Shown: one piece after another, positions 41,344-51,500 of the stretch | Position numbering within the stretch: position 1 is the stretch's first letter | How the letters are laid out: every line of letters begins with the position of its first letter | Assembly (NCBI GenBank): GCA_947471745.1 | Contig: CANJKZ010000010.1 | Span: forward strand, 6,154,501 to 6,218,500 | Length of the DNA: 64,000 bases | From: Closterium sp. Naga37s-1 | Lineage: Eukaryota; Streptophyta; Zygnematophyceae; Desmidiales; Closteriaceae | Reading direction: 5' to 3' | Notes under the pieces: model-generated | Databases searched by the model: none | Seen by the model: only the letters and a program-made list of their open reading frames with translations | Told to the model about the DNA's origin: nothing | Position numbers and translations under genes: made by a program

Positions 41344-41907
41344 GTGCCCCGTAGGCCGCCCTCACGTCGCGCCCTCCTAGAGGCCCCTCGCGCCACCCTT
41401 AGCGGCCCCGTCGCCGTCCTTAGCGACCCTGTCGCCGCCCCTCTAGGCCCCTCGTGGCCCCTTCACGGCCCCGTCGCCGCCGCTCTAGGCCCCGTCGCCG
41501 CCGTTCTAGGCCCCTCGCGGCCCCTTCACGGCCCCGTCGCCGCCGCTCTAGGCCCCGTCGCCGCCGCTCTAGGCCCCTCGCGGCCCCTTCACGGCCCCGT
41601 CGCCGCCGCTCTAGGCCCCGTCGCCGCCGCTCTAGGCCCCTCGCGGCCCCTTCACGGCCCCGTCGCCGCCGCTCTAGGCCCCGTCGCCGCCCCTATAGGC
41701 CCCTCGCGGCCCCTTCACGGCCCCGTCGCCGCCCTTAGCGGCCCCGTCGCCGCCCCTCTAGGCCCCTCACGGCCCCTTTGCGGCCCTGTCGCCACCACTT
41801 GTGGCCCCGTCGCCGCCCCCTCTAGGCCCCTTACGGTCCCTTCGCGGCCTCGTCGCCGCCCCTCTAGGCCCCTTGCGGCCCCTCTGCGGCCCCGTCGCCG
41901 CCCCTAG
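41344..41907 (+). repeat. 63-bp minisatellite in the A-1 leader
   Basis: A GC-rich array around GGCCCCTTCACGGCCCCGTC and GCCGCCGCTCTAGGCCCC with a 63-bp higher-order period, itself made of shorter GGCCCC units. Because 63 is a multiple of 3, a 187-codon frame stays open and encodes a 21-residue repeat (GPSRPLHGPVAAALGPVAAAL-like). It lies between the primer site and gag. Whether the frame is translated is unknown. Confidence 0.85.
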
Positions 41908-42029
41908 CGGCCCCGTCGCCGCCCCTTCGCGGCCACCTCGCCGCCCTTAGCGGCCCCGTCGCCGCCCCTAGCGGCCCCATCGCCGCCTCTACCGGCCCCG
42001 TCGTCGCCTCTACCGGCCCCTTCACCGCT

Positions 42030-42255
42030 GCACCACCCAGCAGCCGAGCCGCCTAGCAGCCGAGCCGCCCAACAGCCGAGCCGCCGAGCCGCCCAGCAGC
42101 CGAGCCGCCGAGCAGCCGAGCCGCCGAGCCGCCCAGCAGCCGAGCCGCCCAACAGTCGAGCCGCCGAGCCGCCCAGCAGCCGAGCCGCCGAGCCGCCCGG
42201 CAGCCGAGCCGCCGAGCCGCCCAGCAGCCAAGCCGCCGAGCCGCCCTGCCGTCGA
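42030..42255. repeat. GCCGAGCC minisatellite in the A-1 leader
   Basis: A second, unrelated array of GCCGAGCCGCC and CCAGCAGCCGA words, 12-24-bp periods, about 80 bp before the gag start. On the minus strand it yields spurious RLGGSAAGRLGG frames. Confidence 0.85.
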
Positions 42256-42335
42256 GCCCCTACTGCTCCTACCGGCGCGCCCCGGCCCTACTTACTCGGA
42301 CTGGTGAGATCACTCCCTGCTAGGCCACTGCAGTC

Positions 42336-43430
42336 ATGGCTACCCCCAGTGTCCTTACCTTTAATGCTGAGGGTCGTGCTGTTGACTTTGAGGTCTGGGT
42401 CGATGACCTCCAGCTGTTCCTACAGTGCGATAGGGCAGACGGACTCTCTCTGTTCGATCTCACCTCTGGTGTCTCTCCTGCCCCGCCTGCTACTGCTGAC
42501 AGCACTGTTCGCTCACAGTGGGCCACACGCGATGCTGCTGCCCGCCTTGCTGTGCGTCGCCACTTACCGACCACTGAGCGTGCGCACTTTAGCCAGTACA
42601 AGAGTGCTAAGACCTTGTACGACGCTGTAGTTGCACGCTACTCCTCCCCTGCCACTGCTGCGCTTAGCCGCCTCATGCTGCCGTACGTGTTCCCTGACCT
42701 CGCTGCCTTTCCCACAGTCGCTGACCTCATTACGCATCTTCGCACTAGTGACACTCGCTACCGCGCTGCGCTTCCTGCTGAGTTCTGTGCCAAGAACCCC
42801 CCCCCCATGTACATCACCCTCTACTACATAGTCACCTGGCTCCCTGACTCCCTTCGCTTAGTCAGGGACCACTTCCTCTCAGTTTGCCCCACCACACTCA
42901 CCGTTGACCTCCTCGAGGAGCGCCTCCTAGCAGCAGAGAAGAGCATAGTCGCTGTAGGAGCCTCTCGTGGTGACCCTCGCACCCCCGTCTTTGAGGGGTG
43001 TTCCCCCTCCCCCCTCTTGCCCTCTCTTGCTTCTGCTGCTGCGGCCGACCTCGTTGGTTTCGAGTCGGTCGGCGCTGCGTCTGCCCCTAGCGGGAGACGC
43101 CGCACCGACAAGGGCAAGGGGGGCAAGGGCGCTGGAGGGGTTGGCGGGGGCGGTGGAGGTGGTGGTGGAGGCAGTGGAGGGGGTGGGGGTGGTGGTGGGA
43201 GTGGTGGCGGGGGTGGAGGTGTCGGTGGCAGCAGTGGAGGCGGTGGAGGCGGCGGCGGTGGCGAAGGGAGCGGAGGCGGCGGAGGTGGCGGAGGCGGCGG
43301 AGGTGGCGAAGGCGGCGGAGGTGGCGGAGGCGGCGGCGGCAGCGGTGGAGCTGGTCGCGGCTCTGCGCAGAGGAGTGGCTCCGGTGGTGGTCCGCGCCAG
43401 CAGCACCCTGTCCCCTCAGCAGCTTCGTGA
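42336..43430 (+). CDS. A-1 Gag
   Basis: The start MATPSVLTFNAEGRAVDFEV comes about 80 bp after the leader repeats. A copia capsid-like domain spans residues 15-200 (VWVDDLQLFLQCDRADGLSL, RLAVRRHLPTTERAHFSQYK, SAKTLYDAVVARYSSPATAA, DHFLSVCPTTLTVDLLEERL). Residues 255-350 are almost pure Gly/Ser, encoded by GGTGGAGGCGGC repeats. No CX2CX4HX4C knuckle occurs. The frame stops at 43430; a Cys/His motif and protease continue in the +1 frame. The 364-residue length is plausible for Gag. Likely role: forming the virus-like particle around element RNA. Confidence 0.8.
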   Translation: MATPSVLTFNAEGRAVDFEVWVDDLQLFLQCDRADGLSLFDLTSGVSPAPPATADSTVRSQWATRDAAARLAVRRHLPTTERAHFSQYKSAKTLYDAVVARYSSPATAALSRLMLPYVFPDLAAFPTVADLITHLRTSDTRYRAALPAEFCAKNPPPMYITLYYIVTWLPDSLRLVRDHFLSVCPTTLTVDLLEERLLAAEKSIVAVGASRGDPRTPVFEGCSPSPLLPSLASAAAADLVGFESVGAASAPSGRRRTDKGKGGKGAGGVGGGGGGGGGGSGGGGGGGGSGGGGGGVGGSSGGGGGGGGGEGSGGGGGGGGGGGGEGGGGGGGGGGSGGAGRGSAQRSGSGGGPRQQHPVPSAAS

Positions 43431-46400
43431 GTGGTACGCTGCGCGTCAGCGCGGTGGGGGTACTGAACCCTGCACCTACGTCCTCCGTACCGGCGACCGC
43501 GCTGGTGAGCAGTGCGGGGGCCCGCACTCCACCCAGCGCTGCTTCGGCCGCCTGACGGACGCGTGGCGTCACCAGTTCCCTGAGGCCTCTGAGATCCCTC
43601 GCTGGGGAGAGCTGTCTAGGGCGGGGGTTGTTATCTTTGATCTTGATTATGATGCTATTCTTGCTGCCATGTATGCTGTGTCTGATAGTGTTGAGGGTGA
43701 CTGTTACCGGTGTGTTCCGCCTGACCCGGGCATTGAGGTTGCTGCTCTAGGTGCTGGTGAGGCTGCTGCTCTAGGTTCTAGTGCGTCTGCTGCCCCAGGT
43801 GCTGGTGAGTCTGCTCTCTCAGGTACTACGTCGGCTCAGGCCTTACACACCTTCACCCTTGACTCGGGTGCTTCCCGCTCCTTCTTTCGAGACCGCACCA
43901 CGCTTACGCCGCTTAGTCGGCCGGTTGCAGTCTCCCTGGCGGACCCCTCTGGGGGTCCTGTCCTTGCTAGCTTCTCCACTGTCTTACCGTGCCCGGCAGC
44001 CCCCTCTGGCACCCTGTCCGGTCTCTACCTCCCCTCGTTCTCTACAAACTTGGTGAGTGGAGCTGACCTACAGGATAGGGGGGTTGACCAGTTCACTCAT
44101 GCGAGTCAGCGGGTGACCCACTGCACGTGTGCTCGGACAGGCCGACACTTGGCCACGTTCACCCGTCGGCCGGGGTCGAGCCTGTACACACTGACTACTG
44201 AGTCTCCTCCGGCTGCTGAGTCTGGTCAGGTAGCTGCGTCGAGTCAGGTGTTTGTTGCAGCGTCCAGGTCTGGTCCTGAGTCTGCTCCCTGCTCGTGTCG
44301 TCTCCTGTCCCACCAGACTCTCCTCTGGCACCACCGCCTTGGTCACCCCTCCCTGCCTCGTCTCCGAGGCATGGCCTCCCGTGTCCTTGTCTCTGGTCTC
44401 CCCCGGTCTCTCCCTCCCCTACCTCCGGGGCCTGCCCCTACCTGCGTCCCCTGCGTCGAGGGGCGACAGCGCGCCGCCCCTCACTCCTCCGAGTTTCCTC
44501 CGACAGAGGCTCCGCTGCAGACTCTTCACATGGACGTGTGGGGCCCCGCCCGCGTCCGTGGCCAGGGGCACGAGCGTTACTTCCTGTTGGTGGTTGACGA
44601 CTACTCGCGTTACACCACAGTCTTCCCCTTGCGCAGCAAGGGCGACGTCACTGAGGTATTGATCGACTGGATCCACGCAGCTCGTCTCCAGCTCATAGAG
44701 AGTTTCGGCTCGGACTTTCCTGTTCTGCGTCTGCACTCTGACAGAGGCGGGGAGTTTTCCTCTGCCCGTCTGGGAGCCTTCTGTCGTGCACAGGGCATCC
44801 GCCAGACCTTCACGCTTCCGGCCTCTCCATAGCAAAATGGGATTGCCGAGCGCCGCATTGGCATGGTCATGGACGTCGCTCGTACGTCCATGATCCATGC
44901 GGCTGCCCCCCATTTTCTGTGGCCGTTTGCAGTTCAGTACGCAGCGCATCAGCTCAACCTCCAGCCCCGGGTCTCCTTGCCAGAGACCTCCCCCACCCTG
45001 CGGTGGACGGGGAAGGTTGGCGATGCGTCTGCGTTTCGGGTCTGGGGATCTCAGGCGTTTGTTCGTGACTTGTCTGCGGACAAGCTGTCCCCCCGTGCTG
45101 TTCCCTGCATCTTCCTTGGCTTCCCCCCTGACGCGCCTGGGTGGCAGTTTTACCACCCCACCTCTCGCCGTGTTCTGTCCTCCCAGGACGTCACCTTTGA
45201 CGAGTCGGTGCCTTACTACCGTCTCTTCCCCTACCGCACTGCGCCCCTCCCCCCACCGCCGCTCTTCCTTGTGCCAGGTCCTCCCCCGGTAGACCCCCTC
45301 CCCCCTCAGGGTCCTGCCCCGTCAGGTGTGTCCCAGGTAGACGCAGTCGAGCCTGTCAAGGTAGCTGTTGACTCTGGTGCTGCTAGAGGTGCTGAGCCTG
45401 CGGGTGCCGGGTCTGGAGGTGCTGAGCCTGAGGGTGCGGAGCCTGGGGGTGCTGAGTCTGGGGGTGCTGAGCCTGGGGGTGCTGAGTCTGGGGGTGCTGA
45501 GCCTGGGGGTGCTGAGCCTGGGGTTGCGGAGCCTGGGGGTGCTGGGTCTGCTCGTGTGGCCTCTCGCGGTGCTTCGTCGAGGCGGGAGCCACTCTCTCCG
45601 CAGGAGCTGCACGAGTGGTTTGCCCGGCGCTGGAGCCGTGCTGCTGGAGTTGGAGGCACTACTGTTGCTGCTGGTCCCGGAGGTGCTCGTACTGGCGGTA
45701 CTGGAGCTGCTGGGGCTGGGGGTGCTGCTAGGGCTGCTGGAGTTAGTCCTGCTGGAGGTACTGCTGGAGCTGCTGGCGGTACTGGAGCTGCCGGTCCTAC
45801 TGGAGTTGGTGCTGCTGGAGCTACTGGTGCTACTGGAGCTGGAGCTGCTGGGGGTGTTGGCGCTGGTGGTTCTGCTGGCGCTGGTGCGTCTGAGGGTGCT
45901 GGAGTTGGCGCTGTTGGAGCTGGAGGTGCTGCTGGCGCTGGTGCTGCCGCTGGGGGTACTGGTGCTGTCCCTGCTGGTTCTGGAGGCGCTGCGCGGCCGC
46001 GGCCGTACTTCGTTCCGCTCCTTGAGCAGGTTCTTGGTCTCCCGCCCTCTACTGGTCATGCTCCTCCCTTAGAGTGTCCACAGCCTGTCCAGTCGCAGTC
46101 ACAGTTACAGCCCGCCTCCCCCCTGCCTGCTCCTTCTCCCTACACTAGTCCTACTGGAGGTCTTGCTGAGCGTCGTGAGCCTGCGTCTCGTCCTGCGTCG
46201 CCTGTTCGTACTGCTCGCACTAGTCGTCGTGCTCCGCGTCCGCGTCCTCCTGCGGTCCCAGGCACACACCAGATGGCACTGCGTCCTTCCACTGCTCCTC
46301 TGCGTGTCCCGTTGCCGTCTCCTCCAGAGTCCTCTCTTCCTGTTCTTGCTGACCCGGAGTCTGACTCTCTTCGTGCTGCCAGTCCTACTGTCACGCGTCT

Positions 46401-46840
46401 CCTGGCCACTGTTGTCACTGACCCTTCCTTTGAGTCCACTGCTGCGTCGGCCCTAGTTGCTGAGCTTGTCGACTTTGCTGCTCGCTGTCGTCTAGACTAT
46501 GCTGCTAGTCTTGTTGCTCAGTCTGAGTCTGTCTGTCCTCCGTTCGTCGGGGGTGAGTATGTTCTTAGCACGGACGTCCTTGAGGACAGGCAGGAGGAGT
46601 TCCAGTGTTTTGCTGCTGCTTTGCCTCATCTCGTGTCCACGCTGATTGCCCCTGAGGGAGACCCGGATGCACCAGACATCCCGACTCCTCGATCGTACGC
46701 TGAGGCGATCGAGGGTCCCTACTCCTCTCAGTGGCAGTCAGCCATGGACGCAGAGATGGCTTCCTGGAAGTCCACAGGCACCTACGTCGACGAGGTTCCC
46801 CCACCTGGGGCGAACATCGTCAGTGGCATGTGGATTTTCA
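43400..46840 (+). pseudogene. A-1 pol: Cys/His motif, protease, integrase, linker
   Basis: The +1 frame relative to gag reads STLSPQQLREWYAARQRGG, then a CX13CX3HX4C segment (43471-43542), protease FTLDSGASRSFFRDRTTL (about 43855), pre-integrase WHHRLGHPSLPRLRGM, and integrase LHMDVWGPARV, RLHSDRGGEFSSARL and NGIAERRIGMVMDV. A TAG at 44830-44832 replaces the first Gln of PQQNG. The frame stays open afterwards through FRVWGSQAFVRDLSADKLSP, the AEPGG/AESGG repeat (45376-45560), a Gly/Ala-rich tract and ANIVSGMWIF. At about 46841 a 13-bp deletion relative to A-3 shifts it out of RT. Confidence 0.9.
45376..45560 (+). repeat. 15-bp coding minisatellite (A-1 linker)
   Basis: Tandem GCTGAGCCTGGGGGT/GCTGAGTCTGGGGGT units encode AEPGG and AESGG. 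This is the same array as in A-2 (21361-21560), located between integrase and RT. Confidence 0.9.
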
Positions 46841-48245
46841 GCCGGGTTCTCCGCCTGTCTTCAAGGCGCGTTACGTGGCTCGAGGCTTCAGTCAGCGGCA
46901 GGGAGTTGACTACTTTCAGACCTTCTCTCCCACCCCGAAGATGACCACTCTTCGGGTGCTGCTGCACATAGCCGCTCAGCGCGACTACGAGCTTCACTCT
47001 CTTGACTTCAGCACAGCTTTCCTGCAGGGCAGCCTGCACGAGGAGATCTGGCTGCGCCGCCCACCTGGCTTCACTGGGTCGTTTCCTCCTGGTACCCAGT
47101 GGAGCCTCCGGCGGCCAGTCTACGGTCTCCGCCAGGCGCCCCGTGAGTGGCACGACACACTGAGGACTACACTTGCGGCTCTTGGGTTTGCTCCTTCTAC
47201 AGCCGACCCGTCGCTTTTTCTGCGCACCGACACCTCTTTGCCGCCGTTCTACATCCTCGTGTACGTCGACGACTTGGTCTTTGCCACTGCTGACACTGCT
47301 GGACTCGCCCACGTGAAGTCCGAGCTGCAGAAGAGACACACGTGCACAGACCTGGGTGAACTGCGCAGCTACCTTGGCTTGCAGATCACCCGGGACAGAG
47401 CACAGCGCACCATTACCCTGACTCAGTCACACATGGTGCAGCAGGTCCTTCAGCGCTTCGACTTCACGTACTCCTCGCCTCAGGCCACTCCTCTGTCTAC
47501 TCGCCACTCGCTCTCAGCTCTGCCTTCGGATGAGTCCGTAGAGCCGAGTGGCCCGTACCCAGAGCTTGTTGGCTGCCTCATGTACCTGATGACCTGCACA
47601 CGACCTGACCTTGCATACCCTCTTAGCATCTTGGCACGCTATGTTGCTCCTGGGAGACACCGACCAGAGCACATGGCTGCAGCGAAGAGGGTGTTGCGCT
47701 ACTTGTGCAGTACGTCGGGCATGGGGCTAGTGCTTGGAGGGCGACGTCGAGTGGTCCTCACAGGTCACGCAGACGCTTCTTGGGCTGACGACCAGGCTAC
47801 GCAGTGGTCGTCACAGGGTTACACCTTCAGCCTTGGTTCCGGCTCTGTTTCGTGGCGGTCTACTCGCTCGTCTTCTGTTCTCGGCTCCAGCAGTGAGGCT
47901 GAGATCTACGCAGGGGCCATGGCTGCACAGGAGCTACGCTGGCTCACCTACCTGCTGACTGACCTAGGAGAGCTGCCTCGTTCTCCTCCAGTTCTGTACG
48001 TAGACAACAAGGCCATGCTGGCCTTGTGTCGGGAGCACAGACTGGAGCACAGAACGAAGCACATTGCTCTTCGCTACTTCCTTGCTCGTGAGCTGCAGCA
48101 GCGTGGTCAGCTGCGCCTTGCTTACGTGGCCTCTGAGGCCAACACTGCTGATATCTTTACCAAGGCACTTCCGCCTTGTGATCATCAGCGCTTCTGTACG
48201 ATGCTAGGTCTTGTGCCTACTTGGCCTCACTTGCTCACTTCTTGA
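46841..48245 (+). pseudogene. A-1 reverse transcriptase and RNase H
   Basis: From PGSPPVFKARYVARGFSQRQ: YFQTFSPTPKMTTLRVLLHI, HSLDFSTAFLQGSLHEEIWL, PVYGLRQAPREWHDTLR, catalytic YVDD at 47262-47273, CTDLGELRSYLGLQITRDRA, then RNase H VVLTGHADASWADDQATQWS, SSSEAEIYAGAMAAQELRWL, LYVDNKAMLALCREHRLEHR and TADIFTKALPPCDHQRFCTM to a stop. All catalytic residues are present and the frame itself is intact, but it is no longer continuous with integrase because of the 13-bp deletion. Confidence 0.9.
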
Positions 48246-48442
48246 CACTTCTTGTACTGTGATCTTTCTATACCTGCACTTGCTTGTTTACCTTTATATA
48301 TGATCTTGCATGTGAACTGGCCTTTTGGCCTTGCTCTTGTGCTCGGATTGTGTGGTGACGTTGTGATCCACCCTGAGCTTGCTTTGCTTTGCTTGACTGG
48401 TCTTGTGACCTCTTGTTCTCCCCCACTTTGCCTATGGGGGTG
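48246..48442 (+). promoter_or_regulatory. A-1 3' UTR, 29-nt box, polypurine tract
   Basis: The conserved box is at 48349-48377. TATGGGGGTG at 48433-48442 is the polypurine tract that primes second-strand synthesis next to the LTR. Confidence 0.8.
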
Positions 48443-48566
48443 TGTCAAACTCATATCATATAGCTTGTCTAGGCTATAGTGGGGCAGACACTATGGGGTA
48501 CAGTTTCCTAGGGTTTCCTACTTGTACCCAACCTTGTGCTAGTTCATTCATTCCTCATTCTTCACA
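48443..48566 (+). mobile_element. A-1 3' LTR
   Basis: 124 bp, one substitution from the 5' LTR. GGTAT follows at 48567. Confidence 0.95.
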
Positions 48567-48577
48567 GGTATTAGTAC

Positions 48578-51500
48578 CGGGAGGTCATCTTCTTCAGCTC
48601 CCGGAGGGACTGCTCAGTGTGCCCCTGTGGCTGGGAGCACAGGAGGTACCAGCCAAGATAGGCATGAACAGCATCCATCTGGGGGTGGCGAAGCAGGCCG
48701 GCAAAAACAAACACCATGACCTGCAAAGTTCGTGGATAGCAGCAAAGGGGAGGGTGAGCACAGATGGTGTGAAGAGTAGGGACAAAGAGTGGTAGCATGA
48801 GCAGATTTGTTAAGGGGCGGTCGGGACAAGCAACAGGGAATGGAGGAGGGGGTAGGCAGCTGGGTGTGTGTTGTAACATGGATTCGGGTTGCTGTGTGTA
48901 TTGGGTGCAGCCTATCGCACAAGATTATAACATTCAAGGCTTTCATACCTGCATGACGGCCCTATGCTCATAGGCCGCGACACATGCTCCGGTCTCGAAG
49001 TAGGCGCTCTCCGGCAGGCGCATGTAATTCAGGCGCGTGCGGTTCGCGAATGAGTGATAGGCGCCTGCCCACACACATCAGTTCAACGGTGGCACAAGGG
49101 CAGAAACATGTCTGTGAGAGGACAGTACTTATGCTTTGAGTAAATGTGACCAAGAGAAACGAATCCAATCTCCAAAACACTGACCTGTCCATTTGCTTCA
49201 CACGCCGCTTCTTCATCTTGCGCACGACAGCCACAATGTGGCTCATGATGCCCAGGTCCGCCTGGTGCATGATGGTAGCATGACAACCAGGTAGGGATTG
49301 CCCCACACGGTCCCTGGGACATCCCACTTCCAGAGCACGCACCGGAAATGGGGATGTGGTTTGGAATGAAGGAGATATGTACTTGTGAGACTGGACAGCT
49401 AACCTAAACCACATGTGGGGTGAGTTCAATGGGGCAGAGCACATCTGACAATTCATGACGGTTTGGAGTGCATAGACTACACAGTAGCTGCGAAAACAGG
49501 TCACTCACCTCAACAGGGTAGGTAGCGTAGGTCTTGCACGAGTTGTCCTGGCTATTTGTCGTCCCAGCCGCCTCGTTAACGATCCATTGCTGCTTTTCAG
49601 GCGTGCGCGGCATGTTTTGAGCCTTGACAGCAACCAAATTCTCATGGTGTAGCACGGGGTTGAGGGATGGGATACAAAGGAAAGGGTGGTAACTATATGG
49701 GTTCTATCGGGCGACCCTCAGACGACAATGTATTTGAATGCACATGGCATGTAACCTCACCTTTGCAGCATAGCAGATGCTGCACGGCATCCGCAATCTA
49801 TGCGAGAGTGTGCAACTGATTTTGCTGCTCTCGGGGTAGTCGCACACCCAGGCGTATAGCAGGGGCCGCACGATTTGCCAATCACCAAAAGGGTCCATGA
49901 GACAGAACCCGCTGCAAGGAACAGGTAGAGTGGCAACAGGAATCCGGAGGACGGCTTTGTGCATGTACGAAGAGGGGCAAAGGGGCATGCTACATACAGA
50001 GACGCTTTACATACTATGCAGGTGATTGGGTGATAACATAGCAAGATGCAAACCGAGTACGAACCTTTCCATGCCATCAAGAAGCGGCTGCAGCACGGTG
50101 ATGATGCATCACTGGAAAAGCATCACCTTCTCCACGGCAGACATTGCAGACGGGGGGATAGGAAGGAGGGCAAGTAGCGTGCGCCCAACTTTCCCCCATC
50201 GCTTGGCCTGGGAGATGTTGGCAAGCGTCATCATGAGCGGCCATGCCTTGTTCCGGCTGTTGTTGCTCATGGGTGTCACATCCGAATATAGGATGATTCC
50301 CCCTACAACTTCGGACCATCCAAAGTGTTCCTGCAATGTACGACAAAGCGGCAACGGACACACGGTCAAACACCACCGGCGGATTCAACCACCTTCATTG
50401 CATGTGCACCGAACATGACATACTCAAGATGCTCCAGACGCATCAGCGCAGCGATGGAGGCATGAGCAAGGATTGGGTTTGGGGTGGCAATGGGGTATTT
50501 CCTTACCTAAGCATCATTCCACTACGTTCCTGTTTCAGGCGTGGTATAGCGACGGTCGCCTGTGTCAGGGTCCTCATCAACATGCGCCTTGAGCTTGAAG
50601 CCGGGCGTGTTGTTGGGATGCCCAAACATTTCAGCGAATGCCTGGTATACGGTGGCGAAGGCAGGTGAGAGGAGGGGCATGGTTAGTGGCGGTGAAGGTG
50701 GGTGTAGGGTTAATACTAGGATAACTTCATACACGCAAACCCTGTTTGCCGCATCAGCATTTCACAGCCAAGAATTCAGAGTCGGATTACCTGAGCTGAG
50801 TTCTGGAAGAGCAGGTGCTGTGGTGGATGACCGGCAATCTCGAAGGTCGCCACCGACCATCCGTGATTGAGCCCTGCCTAGCGCTCCATCTCGAACCGCT
50901 CCAGATCCGTGCATTTCCGGAGCTCCAAGGTCACAAGAGGCGCAAGGCCGGGCTCTACCACGAGCTGAAGTAGGCCATTGATGTCAGCCTCCGCCATTCC
51001 CATTCCGCCATTCACGCGCCGAACGAAATGCAGCAGCTTCAACGCGAGCGGATTGAGGGGCGTGGCATTGCTCTGTCCGGAGATGATTGTCGGCGGTGCG
51101 GCATGACTCCCTTCAGGCCGGCTCTCAGGATGGTCACTCGTGTCAGCTGCAGGTGTTTCTGGTGGTGGTTGATGTTCATCTTCAGGAGCCCCCTCGTTCA
51201 CAGCCGAGGGAGTTTCGTCAACGTCAGCTTCAGGCACGCGAGGAGGACCGGACCACTCACACTGACGGGTTTGGGTGCGTTAGACGCGGTAGGTGAAGCG
51301 GGAGCAGTGGGAGGTCCGACAGAATATCGTGGACAAATTGCAGAGCATGTAGACCGGCGGACGGTGCAGATCGCGAGGGCCTTGCCACGGCGGAAAGCCC
51401 TTGTCAAGGGGTCCATCGTGACTTATGACCGCCATAAACTTGGGCGTTGGGGAACCATCTGTTGCAAAACTCGCAAACAACCTTTGGCAAAGAGCCCATG
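48578..51500 (-). pseudogene. Plavaka-like transposase, N-terminal and central exons
   Basis: Several minus-strand exons with GT...AG borders. N-terminal finger CEFCNRWFPNAQVYGGH (about 51430-51480); LKLLHFVRRVNGGMGMAEAD and LELRKCTDLERFEMER, then an in-frame TAG (50878-50880); AFATVYQAFAEMFGHPNNTP; EHFGWSEVVGGIILYSDVTP and SRNKAWPLMMTLANISQAKR ... LLALLPIPP; LMDPFGDWQIVRPLLYAWVC then CSICYAAK|GTGAGG; NMPRTPEKQQWIVNEAAGTT; HQADLGIMSHIVAVVRKMKK after a frameshift; ANRTRLNYMRLPESAYFETG; and VMVFVFAGLLRHPQMDAVHA, YLGWYLLCSQPQGHTEQSLR. ILYSDxTxxxxxxxxxAWPxxxTLxNI plus LLPIPP is the hallmark central block of Plavaka-type transposases. The TAG and frameshift indicate decay. Confidence 0.7.

Larger units (their letters stand above)
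41176..48566 (+). mobile_element. Copia element A-1, full length
   Basis: A complete 7.39-kb element: 124-bp LTRs at 41176-41299 and 48443-48566 differing at one position (GGGGTAGAC versus GGGGCAGAC), TG...CA ends, primer site, leader, gag, protease, integrase, RT, RNase H, polypurine tract. It is flanked by the exact 5-bp duplication GGTAT (41171-41175 and 48567-48571). The short LTR is unusual for a 7.4-kb copia. Pol is disabled (TAG at 44830, 13-bp deletion near 46841). It sits inside an inferred intron (40989-48577) of the Plavaka-like gene, in the opposite orientation. Confidence 0.95.

Noticed and set aside
41904..42231. Minus-strand GRLGGSAA repeat protein
   Set aside because: Shadow of the GCCGAGCC leader repeat; no start context or homologue.
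42927..43572. Minus-strand Ala/Thr- and His/Arg-rich frames opposite gag
   Set aside because: Shadows of the GGTGGAGGC repeats in the gag Gly-rich tract.
45322..46059. 245-codon Ser/Thr-rich minus-strand frame opposite the A-1 linker
   Set aside because: It is antisense to a validated pol linker and reflects GCTGGTGCT-type repeats.
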